A stretch of 64,000 nucleotides of DNA from Rhodobacteraceae bacterium EL129 (GCA_900313005.1 ONZJ01000002.1:231001-295000), one strand, 5' to 3'. Positions 8,674 to 18,708 are shown, numbered from the stretch's first letter. Program-made: numbers and translations. Notes: a model not told the origin generated them from the letters alone.

Positions 8674-9324
8674 TCAGAGCGCCGAGAACGTGTCTGACTT
8701 GGCGTTATATTGCTCAACCCCGCCTTCACCGATGTCATGCCACAACCCGTGCAGGCTCAGCGTGCCACCCTTCACAGCTTCCTCCACGAAAGGGAAGCTC
8801 ATCAGGTTGTGCAGCGACACAATCACCGTTTCTTTCTCAAGCGCGCGGCGTTGTTCGGCGGGGTCTGCGATATCGCGGACACGCTCATAGCCAGGGCGCA
8901 GAATGTCCATCCAACGGCCAACAAAGCTGGATTTTTCCTCCAGCGCCGGGGCGTTGCCTGAACACATGTCCAGACAGCCCTGCGCGCCGCCACAGCTGGA
9001 ATGGCCCATCACGATCACATGCGCGACCTTCAAAGCGGTCACCGCATATTCCACCGCTGCCGAGGTGCCGTGTTGATTGCCATCCGGCTCGTAGCGGGGG
9101 ACAAGGTTGGCGATATTGCGGTGGATAAAGAACTCACCCTGATCCGCGCCGAAGATCGACGTCACATGCACCCGGCTGTCACAGCACGAAATGACCATCG
9201 CGCGGGGATGCTGGCCATGTTCGGCCAGGTTCTTGTACCAGGCCTTGTTGTCGGCATAGCTCGTGGCTTTCCAGCCCTGATAGCGCTGGACCAAATACTT
9301 CGGAAGGGGGCTAGCATGTTCCAT
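8674..9324 (-). CDS. Beta-class carbonic anhydrase
   Basis: 216 residues from the ATG chosen here (MEHASPLPKYL); 29 more in-frame codons upstream look non-coding. It interconverts CO2 and bicarbonate at a zinc site. The ligand and dyad motif CCDSRV and the later HSSCGG (His and Cys ligands) are present, with Cys-Asp-Arg and His-Cys spacing typical of the beta class. Residues SAAVEYAVTALKVAHVIVMGH form the conserved core strand. The gene stands alone, convergent with the MuiA-like gene and divergent from the HPt-like gene. Confidence 0.92.
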   Translation of the reverse strand: MEHASPLPKYLVQRYQGWKATSYADNKAWYKNLAEHGQHPRAMVISCCDSRVHVTSIFGADQGEFFIHRNIANLVPRYEPDGNQHGTSAAVEYAVTALKVAHVIVMGHSSCGGAQGCLDMCSGNAPALEEKSSFVGRWMDILRPGYERVRDIADPAEQRRALEKETVIVSLHNLMSFPFVEEAVKGGTLSLHGLWHDIGEGGVEQYNAKSDTFSAL

Positions 9325-9490
9325 GTCGGGCGAACCTCGGGTTGTTGATGGCCGCGTATTAACGGGAATTCGATAAGAATTCGAGACATAAAGTGCAGAG
9401 AGCGAAACCAAATCAAAATGGATTTGGTGGCAGGGTGTGTCGTGGTGTGGGTAGATTCTTTCCTGGGGTGAGACGTTGGAACAGATAACT

Positions 9491-9856
9491 ATGTTGAAAC
9501 AGAATGAGATCGTGCAACTGGATGCAGGTCGCCTGGAGGAGCTCTTTGTGCAACTTGGCGAATCCTGTGCCGAGGACGTGGTATGCCGCGCCCTTGAGGA
9601 ACTGGCCGCACGGCTGTCCAGTACAGAGCGGTGCTACCGCGAAATGCGCTTTGAAGACATGCGCAAAGCGGCGCGGTCGCTCATTGCCATATCCGAGCAG
9701 ATCGGGATGCAAAAGCTGGCCGACGTCGCCCGCGATGTCACCACCTGCATAGATATCGACGATGGCACGGCACTGGCCGCGACATTGGCGCGTTTGCTTC
9801 GGGTCGGTGAAGGGTCCTTGTCGGAAATCTGGGATTTGCAGGATATCACCATCTGA
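9491..9856 (+). CDS. HPt-like four-helix protein lacking the phospho-acceptor His
   Basis: 121 residues, all predicted helical. FEDMRKAARSLIAISEQIGM (residues 54-73) lines up with the HPt signature (R-x-A-H-S-L-K-G ... I-G-A). The position of the phosphorylatable His is Arg62 and the following Lys-Gly is Ile-Ala. It is therefore probably a structural HPt relative that cannot relay phosphate. I chose the ATG over a TTG five codons upstream because ATG is stronger; no clear ribosome site decides it. It precedes the M17 peptidase gene by 70 bases. The assignment rests on pattern only. Confidence 0.55.
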   Translation: MLKQNEIVQLDAGRLEELFVQLGESCAEDVVCRALEELAARLSSTERCYREMRFEDMRKAARSLIAISEQIGMQKLADVARDVTTCIDIDDGTALAATLARLLRVGEGSLSEIWDLQDITI

Positions 9857-9926
9857 GCTCTCAAGGGCTTGCGCCTCGCCGTGGGACGATTAGGCTGAGG
9901 GGGATTTTCCAAGCGAAAGACCCCAG

Positions 9927-11303
9927 ATGCCTCTGACATTTGCCACCTCGGATGAGGACGCCGTTCCTGTCCATGTCATCGACCAAACGGACCTTGATGG
10001 GTTTTTGTCCAAGCAAGACGACGTGGTTCGGGGGTTCGTGCGCAGTGCGGGGTTCACCGCGTCTCTGGGCAGTACGCTTTTGCTGCCAGACCTCAGCGGC
10101 GGTCTGTCGATGGTCCTGGCGGGGTACGGTACCTCTGAGGCGCGCGCGCGCAGCCGGTTTCATCTGGCCAGTTGTGCGGCGGCCTTGCCCAAGGGGGTCT
10201 ACGCCCTCCACGGTCTGCCTTCCAAAATGGCCCAGCAAGAGGCGCTGGGATGGTTGTTGTCGGCCTACAGCTTTGATCGCTACAAATCCCAGAAAACCCA
10301 TGAGGCACAGCTTGTCGCCCCGAAGGGAGTTGATGCCAAACGTCTTGAAGTGATTGCCAAAGGCGAGGTGCTGACCCGTGATCTGATCAACACACCTGCC
10401 TCGGACATGGGCCCTGCGCAGCTTGAGGCCGCCTGCGCTGATCTGGCCGAGGAGCATAATGCGAACATCAGTGTGATCCGCGGCGATGCCTTGCTAGAGC
10501 TGAACTTTCCAATGATCCACGCGGTGGGTCGTGCGGCGGCACAGGTGCCGCGTCTGATTGATATGCAATGGGGCGACATCGGACCAACCCTGACCTTGGT
10601 GGGCAAGGGTGTGTGCTTTGATACAGGTGGCCTGAACCTCAAACCTGGGTCCTCCATGGGGTTGATGAAGAAAGATATGGGCGGGGCCGCCACCGTGCTG
10701 GGCCTTGCGCATATGATCATGGGCACCGGCATGAAGGTACAGCTGCGCGTGCTGATCCCCGCCGTTGAAAACTCGGTCAGTGCCAATGCCTACCGCCCCG
10801 GCGACATCCTGACCTCGCGCCAGGGTCTGACGGTTGAGATCAACAACACTGATGCCGAAGGCCGTCTGGTGCTGGCTGATGCTTTGGCCTTGGGGGCCGA
10901 GGACAATCCAGACCTGATGATCTCGATGGCCACTTTGACGGGGGCCGCGCGCGTAGCCGTCGGCCCTGATCTGGCCCCCTATTACACGGATGACAAAAAA
11001 GCAGCCGATGCCCTGGAAGCCGGGGCACAAAAAGTGGCCGACCCGGTGTGGCGCCTGCCGTTCTACGACCCCTACGAGCCGATGATCGAGCCGGGTATTG
11101 CCGACCTCGACAACGCGCCCAAAGGCGGGTTTGCAGGGTCGATCACCGCCGCCCTCTTCCTGCGCCGCTTTGCAGGCGACACCCGCTACATGCACTTCGA
11201 CGTCTACGGCTGGAACCCCAGCGCCGCCCCGGCCCGCCCCAAAGGCGGCGTCGGCATGGGCGCGCGGGCGCTGCTGGAGGCGTTGCCAAAGGTGCTCAAG
11301 TGA
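9927..11303 (+). CDS. Leucyl aminopeptidase family protein (peptidase M17)
   Basis: 458 residues. A two-metal cytosolic aminopeptidase that removes N-terminal residues. Visible motifs: GKGVCFDTGGLNLKPGSSM with the metal-binding Lys/Asp region, KKDMGGAA, and the family signature NTDAEGRLVLADAL with Asp and Glu ligands. The N-terminal 170 residues are the less conserved domain. Full length. The stop overlaps the GTG start of the NlpC/P60 gene (GTGA), so the two are translationally coupled. Confidence 0.93.
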   Translation: MPLTFATSDEDAVPVHVIDQTDLDGFLSKQDDVVRGFVRSAGFTASLGSTLLLPDLSGGLSMVLAGYGTSEARARSRFHLASCAAALPKGVYALHGLPSKMAQQEALGWLLSAYSFDRYKSQKTHEAQLVAPKGVDAKRLEVIAKGEVLTRDLINTPASDMGPAQLEAACADLAEEHNANISVIRGDALLELNFPMIHAVGRAAAQVPRLIDMQWGDIGPTLTLVGKGVCFDTGGLNLKPGSSMGLMKKDMGGAATVLGLAHMIMGTGMKVQLRVLIPAVENSVSANAYRPGDILTSRQGLTVEINNTDAEGRLVLADALALGAEDNPDLMISMATLTGAARVAVGPDLAPYYTDDKKAADALEAGAQKVADPVWRLPFYDPYEPMIEPGIADLDNAPKGGFAGSITAALFLRRFAGDTRYMHFDVYGWNPSAAPARPKGGVGMGARALLEALPKVLK

Positions 11304-12136
11304 CAGATCGGCGCAAGCTCTGGTCCAACGGGCGTGTCGCGCATTTCAGCCTGAAAGGCCAGGTGGAGGGCGTCGAATTTGTAAAGGGTCAATTGCGACG
11401 CGTCGCTGTTCCCGTGATTGACCTGCTGCGATCTCCAGACGGTTCGCGTGACCGGCAACTGCTCTACGGGCAAGACGTTTTTGTTCTCGAAGACCGTGAC
11501 GGCTGGTCTTTCGTTGTCGCTGGTCCTCTTGATTACGTGGGATACGTCAAATCAGACCTGCTCACGAACTGTGATAGACCTACGCATTGGGTCACTGCCC
11601 GGTCTACTCACCTCTACTCCAAACCCGATTTTAAATCCGCCGAACTCCTCATGTTAACATTTGGGGCATCCCTGACAATTGCAGGATCGTCAGATCGTTT
11701 TTACGCGACCCCGGACGGCTATGTCCCGAAGGTACATGTCGGACATGTGATCGGCACGTTCAAAGACCCTCTCGAGGTAGCCGAATTACATTTAGGAACC
11801 CCGTACCTTTGGGGCGGAGATTCTGTGCTGGGCATTGACTGTTCCGGTCTGGTTCAAATTGGTTGCCGTGTCTGCGGTATCGAATGCCCCGGTGACAGCG
11901 ACATGCAGGAAGCCGAGCTGGGCGAGCACTTGCCCGAAGACGCGCCCCTGCAACGCGGCGACCTTCTGTTCTGGAAAGGCCATGTTGCCTGGGTCGCAGA
12001 CCCCGATACGCTGATCCATGCCAACGCCTTTCATATGGCCACCGCCTATGAACCCCTCCAAGATGCTATCAAACGAATCGAGGCGCAGGGGGACGGCCCC
12101 GTCACCGCCCGCAAAAGATTGGGAGAGATCACATGA
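11300..12136 (+). CDS. NlpC/P60 family hydrolase with SH3-like domains
   Basis: 278 residues beginning at a GTG that overlaps the peptidase stop. Residues about 30-150 look like two bacterial SH3-type segments (VIDLLRSPDGSRDRQLLYGQ, then VTARSTHLYSKPDF). The catalytic NlpC/P60 domain follows: GTPYLWGGDSVLGIDCSG with Cys181, then GHVAWV and HANAFH supplying the His residues. The family cleaves peptide bonds in peptidoglycan, or related gamma-glutamyl/DAP peptides. No signal peptide is visible, and with a coupled aminopeptidase this suggests recycling of cell-wall peptides in the cytoplasm. Confidence 0.88.
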   Translation: MTDRRKLWSNGRVAHFSLKGQVEGVEFVKGQLRRVAVPVIDLLRSPDGSRDRQLLYGQDVFVLEDRDGWSFVVAGPLDYVGYVKSDLLTNCDRPTHWVTARSTHLYSKPDFKSAELLMLTFGASLTIAGSSDRFYATPDGYVPKVHVGHVIGTFKDPLEVAELHLGTPYLWGGDSVLGIDCSGLVQIGCRVCGIECPGDSDMQEAELGEHLPEDAPLQRGDLLFWKGHVAWVADPDTLIHANAFHMATAYEPLQDAIKRIEAQGDGPVTARKRLGEIT

Positions 12137-13095
12137 GCGACCCGTTTTTCCAGCCAGTGTCCGGCTTTGAAGTCCCGCGATTTGCCGGGGTGCCCACTTT
12201 TATGCGCCTGCCACATGTGGAGCATGGTCACGACCGCTTCAATGATGTGCAGATCGGCCTGATCGGCGTGCCATGGGACAGTGGCACCACCAACCGCCCC
12301 GGCCCGCGTCACGGCCCGCGTCAGCTGCGCGATGCTTCGACCATGATGCGCGCGCAACACGCTGTGTCTGGCATGCGCCCTTTTGAGGCCGCGAACTGTG
12401 CTGATCTGGGCGATGTTGGCCCGAACCCTGCGGATATCATCGATTCGATGGACCGGATCACCACGTTCTATAACAAGGTGATGGACGCAGGTATCGTGCC
12501 TCTGACCGCAGGAGGTGACCACCTGACATCGCTGCCCGTTCTGCGCGCTGTGGCCAAGGATGGCCCGGTGGGTATGGTGCATTTTGACAGCCATACCGAT
12601 CTCTTTGACAGCTACTTTGGCGGCACGCAGTACACCCACGGCACCCCTTTCCGTCGCGCGGTCGAGGAAGGCCTGCTGGACCCCAAGAAAGTCGTGCAGA
12701 TCGGCATACGTGGCACCATGTATGACACCGAGGACCGCGATTTCGCCGCCGCCAACGGCATCCGTTTGATCCTGATCGAGGAGTTCCATGCCCGTGGTGT
12801 CGAGGACGTGATGGCCGAAGCGCGTGAAATCGCAGGTTCGGGGCCAACCTATGTCAGCTATGACATCGACTTCGTTGATCCCACATTTGCGCCGGGCACC
12901 GGCACGCCCGAGGTTGGCGGCCCGAATTCTTGGCAGGCCATTCAGGTGTGTCGCGAATTGGCCGGGCTGAACATCGTGGGTGCCGATATGGTCGAGGTCT
13001 CTCCACCGTTTGATCAATCCGGCGGCACGGCCTTCCTGGGGGTGTCGATCATGTATGAAATGCTGTGCGTGATGGCGGGGCAAGTGGCGGGCTGA
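12133..13095 (+). CDS. speB: Agmatinase-family ureohydrolase
   Basis: 320 residues. Family members hydrolyse agmatine to putrescine and urea at a dinuclear manganese site. Ligand motifs are GGDHLTSL, DSHTD and DIDFVDPTFAPGTGTPE, which is the full set of His and Asp ligands. The start overlaps the NlpC gene stop (ATGA). The symbol is by family; proclavaminate amidino hydrolase, guanidinobutyrase or another guanidino substrate cannot be excluded from sequence. A bidirectional hairpin follows at the stop codon. Confidence 0.85.
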   Translation: MSDPFFQPVSGFEVPRFAGVPTFMRLPHVEHGHDRFNDVQIGLIGVPWDSGTTNRPGPRHGPRQLRDASTMMRAQHAVSGMRPFEAANCADLGDVGPNPADIIDSMDRITTFYNKVMDAGIVPLTAGGDHLTSLPVLRAVAKDGPVGMVHFDSHTDLFDSYFGGTQYTHGTPFRRAVEEGLLDPKKVVQIGIRGTMYDTEDRDFAAANGIRLILIEEFHARGVEDVMAEAREIAGSGPTYVSYDIDFVDPTFAPGTGTPEVGGPNSWQAIQVCRELAGLNIVGADMVEVSPPFDQSGGTAFLGVSIMYEMLCVMAGQVAG

Positions 13096-13105
13096 AGCCC
13101 GCCAC
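13084..13105. terminator. Bidirectional hairpin between convergent genes
   Basis: A perfect 10-base stem, GTGGCGGGCT and AGCCCGCCAC with a GA loop, overlaps the agmatinase stop codon and sits five bases before the end of the convergent methyltransferase gene. There is no T-run, so termination is inferred from position. Confidence 0.6.
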
Positions 13106-13109
13106 CCCT

Positions 13110-13961
13110 CTACCCATCGTTTACCGCCGTATAGAGGATCAACCCCGCAGGCACCCGCAGACCTGCGTCGCCCAAATAGGGGTGCAACGCCGCTTCCACA
13201 CCTGTACGGATCGCCGCAATGTCTGCCTCAGAGCCGTCTTTTTCCCGGATCAACCGAGTGGCAGGACCGATGGTGGTGGCCATTTCGGCGGCTTCCGTCA
13301 CATTCTGAGGCGGGATCAGATCAACCGTGATCTTCTCGCCCTTGGCCTTGGACCAACCTGCGTCGCTCAGGATACCCGTCACGCGGTCAACGTCCTTGAA
13401 GGCCATGGGGCCCGGGGCCAAAGGGTCCATCGGTTCAGGTTTACCCAAACGGTCCATCGCCGCCTTCATCGGCACCATGAACCACGGGTTGTCGGGGGCT
13501 GATTGCCAACAGATCATCGCCAGCCGCCCGCCCTTGCGTGCGGCGCGGCGCAGGTTGGCGAAGGCAGCAACGGAATCGGCAAAGAACATCACGCCGAAGC
13601 GTGAGAAGACCAGATCAGCCGTGCGTTCTGGGAACGCATAGGTCTGCGCATCACCGTTGATGAACTGGATGTTCTCAAGTCCTGCATCCGCACCTCGCTT
13701 GCGCGCCAGCTCAAGTAGCGGATCGGCAATGTCGAGAGCACTCACACGGCCATCCGACCCAACGCGCTTGGACAACCCCAAGGTGCTCGCCCCTGTGCCA
13801 CAGCCAATGTCCAACACGGCTTCACCGGGGGCAGGGGCGGCGTGTTCCAGCGCCGCATCCAGAACGCCAGACATCAGGGTATCCATTTGCGCCTGATGCG
13901 TTACCCATGTCTGCCCCGCAGGGGAGCTCCAGTATTCAGCTTGGTCGATGTTGGCGGTCAT
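13110..13961 (-). CDS. Class I SAM-dependent methyltransferase
   Basis: 283 residues. The Rossmann SAM site is clear: AVLDIGCGTGASTLGLSKR (motif I), SALDIADPLLELARKRG (motif II) and NGDAQTYAFPERTADLVFSR. It transfers a methyl group from S-adenosylmethionine; the acceptor is unknown. The ATG used has GGAG seven bases upstream; an ATG four codons earlier lacks one. It is convergent with the agmatinase gene and not obviously in an operon. Confidence 0.87.
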   Translation of the reverse strand: MTANIDQAEYWSSPAGQTWVTHQAQMDTLMSGVLDAALEHAAPAPGEAVLDIGCGTGASTLGLSKRVGSDGRVSALDIADPLLELARKRGADAGLENIQFINGDAQTYAFPERTADLVFSRFGVMFFADSVAAFANLRRAARKGGRLAMICWQSAPDNPWFMVPMKAAMDRLGKPEPMDPLAPGPMAFKDVDRVTGILSDAGWSKAKGEKITVDLIPPQNVTEAAEMATTIGPATRLIREKDGSEADIAAIRTGVEAALHPYLGDAGLRVPAGLILYTAVNDG

Positions 13962-14069
13962 GAGAGGCTCCATATTTGGCCATCACCCTAACACCGGCTC
14001 AGATCGACCAAAAGTCCGGGATGGCGACAATCGAGCGCTGAGCGGACATACCTTTTGGGCACCCAGCCG

Positions 14070-14240
14070 GTTAACAGCCGCTTTAGCGGCCCGGCCATCG
14101 TCAGCCCCTCCCTCGGGCTGGCGATATGTCAGATGCAGGCGCACCAATTGTTCTGTCGGAGGTGCTTGGCAGGCATAAAGTGTGATGTAACTTCTGTTGG
14201 GTCGCCACCCCAGGGGCAGACAATGGCCTCCGGTTGCTTT
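14070..14240. repeat. Dispersed hairpin repeat, copy 2
   Basis: The gap between the methyltransferase and MOSC genes (about 330 bases) has no supported gene. From about 14070 it carries TTAACAGCCGCTTTAGCGGC, then a hairpin with arms ATCGTCAGCCC and GGGCTGGCGAT at 14097-14125. CTGTTGGGTCGCCACCCC and AGGGGC follow near 14194-14217. These blocks match copy 1 with scattered changes, mainly transitions, in the same order and similar spacing. Confidence 0.7.
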
Positions 14241-14299
14241 GGTTCAGTGAGCGGCAGCATTGCCCCGCATCCCGGACAAACGACACTCGCACATGAGCT

Positions 14300-14779
14300 T
14301 CAATCTTTAGCCCGCACCACATCACCCAGACCAATCTCGCCGCCCTCAATCACCCGGCAGTTCAGGCCTGAGCGGTTCCACAACGCCATGTACACATCGC
14401 GCTTCAGCATCAGGTTCAGATACTTGCAGGGCTGATTGATGCGCACGCCTTCCAGCACCACGTTGCCCACGGCAAAACGCCGACCCACCAGATGCATCAG
14501 CGGCACGCCGGACACCGTCAGATTGCGGCGGTGCTCTTCCATGGCAATGGGCAGCCCGTCGTCATCGGCCACACGGTCCAGCATTTCCGCCTCGATCAAT
14601 GTCACCTGACGGTCCGGGCCCGGGATACCGGAATAGGTACCGGTTTCCAGAAAATACCGATCCCCTTCGATCCCGCGCCCGGCGACCAATGTCGCTTGCT
14701 CCAGCGCCTGCATGGGTGCGGATTTCTCGGGGCAAATATGGATGTGCTGCAAAACGCCTTGCCAGCCGGTCGCGACCAT
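14300..14779 (-). CDS. MOSC-domain protein
   Basis: 159 residues, a single MOSC domain: VAGRGIEGDRYFLETGTY near the N-terminus, the middle EEHRRNLTVSG, and PCKYLNLML, with the conserved Cys, near the C-terminus. MOSC domains occur in molybdenum cofactor sulfurases and YiiM/YuaD-type molybdoenzymes, where the Cys takes part in sulfur or cofactor handling. The isolated domain probably binds a molybdopterin-type cofactor or reduces N-hydroxylated compounds. It begins four bases after the DUF2794 gene, so the two form an operon. Confidence 0.85.
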   Translation of the reverse strand: MVATGWQGVLQHIHICPEKSAPMQALEQATLVAGRGIEGDRYFLETGTYSGIPGPDRQVTLIEAEMLDRVADDDGLPIAMEEHRRNLTVSGVPLMHLVGRRFAVGNVVLEGVRINQPCKYLNLMLKRDVYMALWNRSGLNCRVIEGGEIGLGDVVRAKD

Positions 14780-14783
14780 CAGA

Positions 14784-15128
14784 TCACTCCACCGCGCGGA
14801 TCAGTTTGCGTTCCAACACGCGCAGCACGGTTTTCAGATCGGCCCCGCGTTTGAGCACCTGACCGTCCATGGCCACCACCGCATATTGCCCCTGCCGCCC
14901 GCGCAGCTTGGGCCGCTTTTCGATGCGGTACAACGGATGTTCAGCGGTGCGGCGAAAAACCGAAAACACGGCCATCTCGCGCAGAGCTGAAATGCCATAG
15001 TCGCGCCATTCGCCGGCTGCCACCATGCGGCCATAGAGCGATAGGATGATCGCCAGTTCGGTGCGATGAAACGAGACGACCTCTTGGTCATGTGACGTGG
15101 AAAACGGGCTGACAGATTGGTAGCTCAT
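14784..15128 (-). CDS. DUF2794 family protein
   Basis: 114 residues starting at MSYQSVSPF; a longer in-frame extension upstream overlaps the promoter region of the next gene and was not used. Typical features are FHRTELAIILSLYGRMVAAG, WRDYGISALREMAVFSVFRR and the basic RPKLRGRQGQYAV. DUF2794 occurs in alphaproteobacteria and has no known function. It is the first gene of a two-gene unit with MOSC. Confidence 0.8.
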   Translation of the reverse strand: MSYQSVSPFSTSHDQEVVSFHRTELAIILSLYGRMVAAGEWRDYGISALREMAVFSVFRRTAEHPLYRIEKRPKLRGRQGQYAVVAMDGQVLKRGADLKTVLRVLERKLIRAVE

Positions 15129-15174
15129 ACCCTTCAGTTTGCCGCAAGTGGCGCGCAAAGCAAGGAAATTCGCC

Positions 15175-15438
15175 CTAACCGCACCACAGCCGGGCAATAT
15201 CGCCGTCCACATTCACATCCACGTTCAATCGCATGGGGTTGTGATCCATCGTGACGGCAGAATTGGGTGGGATGATCCGCACGCCGCCTTCGGCTTCAAG
15301 CGTGTGATTGCGCTCGGGCTCTCCGATCAGGTCAGCATAGCGCGTCGCACCGCAGTCCGAGGTGTCGGGGGCCGCGGTTGGTTCGGGTTGAGGCATGCAG
15401 CCCATGAGGGCCAAACATCCAAAAAGGGCATATCGCAT
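15175..15438 (-). CDS. Small lipoprotein resembling peptidase inhibitor I78
   Basis: 87 residues. The N-terminus has a lipobox-like signal (FGCLALMGC), so it is probably lipidated and sent to the periplasm. The rest fits the I78 inhibitor pattern: a Cys followed by LIGEP, then RIIPPNSAVTMDHNPMRLNV, D-x-D-G-x-I and a terminal WCG, giving the Cys pair expected for one disulfide. I78 proteins inhibit serine peptidases. The start was set at MRYALFG because upstream codons do not extend the signal peptide sensibly. Confidence 0.75.
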   Translation of the reverse strand: MRYALFGCLALMGCMPQPEPTAAPDTSDCGATRYADLIGEPERNHTLEAEGGVRIIPPNSAVTMDHNPMRLNVDVNVDGDIARLWCG

Positions 15439-15572
15439 CTGTCGCTCCTGATCACTGTCATGACGTGTCTGAAACGAACATGACGCAAAGCACCCCCAAA
15501 GAACAAGCACGTGTTGAAATTCGCAGCGGTTTCGCCCAAAGTCTGCGCAAACACATATGGGAGTGAACTACG

Positions 15573-16685
<1,113 letters not shown>

Positions 16686-16701
16686 TCATCCTCATTGAAC
16701 A

Positions 16702-16727
16702 CAGGCAGGGCGCGAATGCCCTGCCTG
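16702..16727 (+). terminator. Hairpin after the class III dehydrogenase gene
   Basis: Perfect 10-base stem CAGGCAGGGC / GCCCTGCCTG with a six-base loop, 17 bases after the stop. No T-run follows; it may act as an attenuating or RNA-stabilising hairpin before the NYN gene. Confidence 0.6.
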
Positions 16728-16745
16728 CTCCATCGCAGAGGTACC

Positions 16746-17465
16746 ATGTCTGACGCCAAAACACCTCTGCTTGCCGTCTTGATCGACGCTGACAACACCT
16801 CGCCAAAATGGACCAAGGCCATTTTTGACGAGATCGCCAGCATGGGCGAGGCAAGTGTGCGCCGCTGTTACGGCGATTTCTCATCCACACAGATGACGGG
16901 TTGGAGCAAGGTGCAGGCCGAATTTGGTCTTGTCCCGCATCACCAGCCTGCCAATACCGTGGGCAAGAATGCCAGCGACATTGCCCTGGTGATTGATGCG
17001 ATGGACCTGATGCATTCGGGCCGGTTTGACGGCTTTGTGCTGGTCAGCTCGGACAGTGATTTCACCCGTCTTGCCAGTCGTATCCGTGAACAGGGGCTGG
17101 ATGCGTTTGGCATCGGCGCGCGCAAGACGCCCGAGGCCTTCCGCAAGGCCTGCAAACGCTTCATCTACCTTGAGAATCTTGAGAACCTTGCCGATGTGGG
17201 TGAACCAGCCAAGGGCATGACCAAAGCGTCGGCCAAACCCAAACTGAACGAAGCCCGCGATCTGCTGCTCAAGGCGATGGACAGTATTGATCAGGAAGGG
17301 GAGTGGTATTCTCTGGCGCGCCTTGGCTCTCAGGTGATCGCTGCGAACCCGGACTTTGACACGCGAACCTATGGTCGTAAAAAGCTCTGGGATTTGGTGA
17401 ACGACATCAAGGTGTTTGAAACCCGCCGCGAAGGCAATCATCCCTTAGTCCGCCGTGTGGATTGA
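16746..17465 (+). CDS. NYN-domain protein with C-terminal LOTUS/OST-HTH domain
   Basis: 239 residues. The N-terminal NYN (PIN-like) domain has the acidic residues LIDADNTSP, KNASDIALVIDAMDL and LVSSDSDFTRL in the right order for a metal-dependent ribonuclease. From about residue 165, EARDLLLKAMDSIDQEGEWYSL through YGRKKLWDLVNDIKVFETR matches the OST-HTH/LOTUS fold, an RNA-binding module. It is thus a candidate RNA nuclease; its target is unknown. The start is the ATG following GAGGTACC; upstream in-frame codons overlap the hairpin and are unlikely to be translated. Confidence 0.87.
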   Translation: MSDAKTPLLAVLIDADNTSPKWTKAIFDEIASMGEASVRRCYGDFSSTQMTGWSKVQAEFGLVPHHQPANTVGKNASDIALVIDAMDLMHSGRFDGFVLVSSDSDFTRLASRIREQGLDAFGIGARKTPEAFRKACKRFIYLENLENLADVGEPAKGMTKASAKPKLNEARDLLLKAMDSIDQEGEWYSLARLGSQVIAANPDFDTRTYGRKKLWDLVNDIKVFETRREGNHPLVRRVD

Positions 17466-17637
17466 CATCTGTCACGGCTGATGTGGTCAAAAGTTCCTCA
17501 ACCTTGTCCTGCCTCAGGAAGTTTGTTCTGATTTCATGCCTTCACTGCGCCAATTTCAGAACAACCCTTCCCCTTCCCCCTTATCACCCTTAGGTTCTCT
17601 TGCGACACATAGATCAACCGATTGAAGGAGCCTTCTC

Positions 17638-18708
17638 ATGGGTATTCGCACCACAGACGGACGTGGCAAAACTTACGACAGCGTGCTCGACACCATCGGG
17701 GACACGCCGACCATCCGGATCAACAACCTTGGCCCCAAGGAGGTCGAGATTTACGTCAAGGCCGAGTTCTTCAACCCCGGCGCCTCGGTCAAGGACCGTC
17801 TGGCGGTCAACATCATCGAAGCCGCCGAGCGTGACGGACGCCTGAAACCCGGCCAAACGGTGGTTGAAGCTACATCCGGCAATACCGGGATCGGTCTGGC
17901 CATGGTCTGCGCACAAAAGGGCTATCCGTTGGTCATCACCATGGCCGACAGTTTTTCTATCGAACGCCGCCGCCTGATGCGGATGCTGGGTGCCAAAGTG
18001 GTGCTGACGCCCAAGGCCGAGAAGGGTTTCGGCATGTACCAAAAGGCGGTCGAGCTGGCCGAGGCCAATGGTTGGTTCCTGGCCTCGCAGTTTGAAACCA
18101 ACGACAACGCCGATATCCACGAAAACACCACCGCGCGTGAAATCCTGGCGGATTTTGAGGGCAAACGGCTGGACTACGTGGTCACGGGCTACGGCACTGG
18201 CGGTACCGTGTCCGGCGTGGGCCGTGTGCTCCGCAAGGAACGTCCAGACACCAAGATTGTCCTGTCCGAACCTGCCAACGCGGCCCTTGTCGGGTCTGGC
18301 ACCACTCAGGAACGCAACGACAGCAATCAACCTGCCGTCAGCCACCCTGCGTTTGAGCCGCATCCCATTCAGGGCTGGACCCCGGACTTCATCCCGCATG
18401 TGCTGCAAGAAGCGATTGATCAAGGCTACTACGAGGATCTGATCCCCGTCACCGGCCCCGATGGCATCAAATGCGCCCGTGATCTGGCCGCCAAAGAAGG
18501 CATCCTGACGGGCGTGTCGGGTGGCTCGACCTTCGCCATCGCCTTGGCTTTGGCCGAGAAGGCTGAACCCGGCAGCGTCATCCTGTGCATGTTGCCCGAC
18601 ACCGGCGAGCGATATCTCTCGACGCCTTTGTTTGAAGGCATCGCCGAGGATATGAACGAAGAAGAAGCCGCAATTTCGACGTCTACTCCAGGGTATCAGC
18701 TGGGCTGA
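17638..18708 (+). CDS. cysK: Cysteine synthase A (O-acetylserine sulfhydrylase)
   Basis: 356 residues. A PLP enzyme that makes cysteine from O-acetylserine and sulfide. The PLP lysine is in NPGASVKDRLA; TSGNTGIGLA binds the substrate carboxylate, and GTGGTVSGVGR holds the phosphate. It is somewhat longer than typical CysK (about 310-330), with an extra acidic C-terminal tail after YLSTPLFEG and extra residues around the PALVGSG-type region. AAGGAG precedes the ATG. Monocistronic. Confidence 0.93.
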   Translation: MGIRTTDGRGKTYDSVLDTIGDTPTIRINNLGPKEVEIYVKAEFFNPGASVKDRLAVNIIEAAERDGRLKPGQTVVEATSGNTGIGLAMVCAQKGYPLVITMADSFSIERRRLMRMLGAKVVLTPKAEKGFGMYQKAVELAEANGWFLASQFETNDNADIHENTTAREILADFEGKRLDYVVTGYGTGGTVSGVGRVLRKERPDTKIVLSEPANAALVGSGTTQERNDSNQPAVSHPAFEPHPIQGWTPDFIPHVLQEAIDQGYYEDLIPVTGPDGIKCARDLAAKEGILTGVSGGSTFAIALALAEKAEPGSVILCMLPDTGERYLSTPLFEGIAEDMNEEEAAISTSTPGYQLG

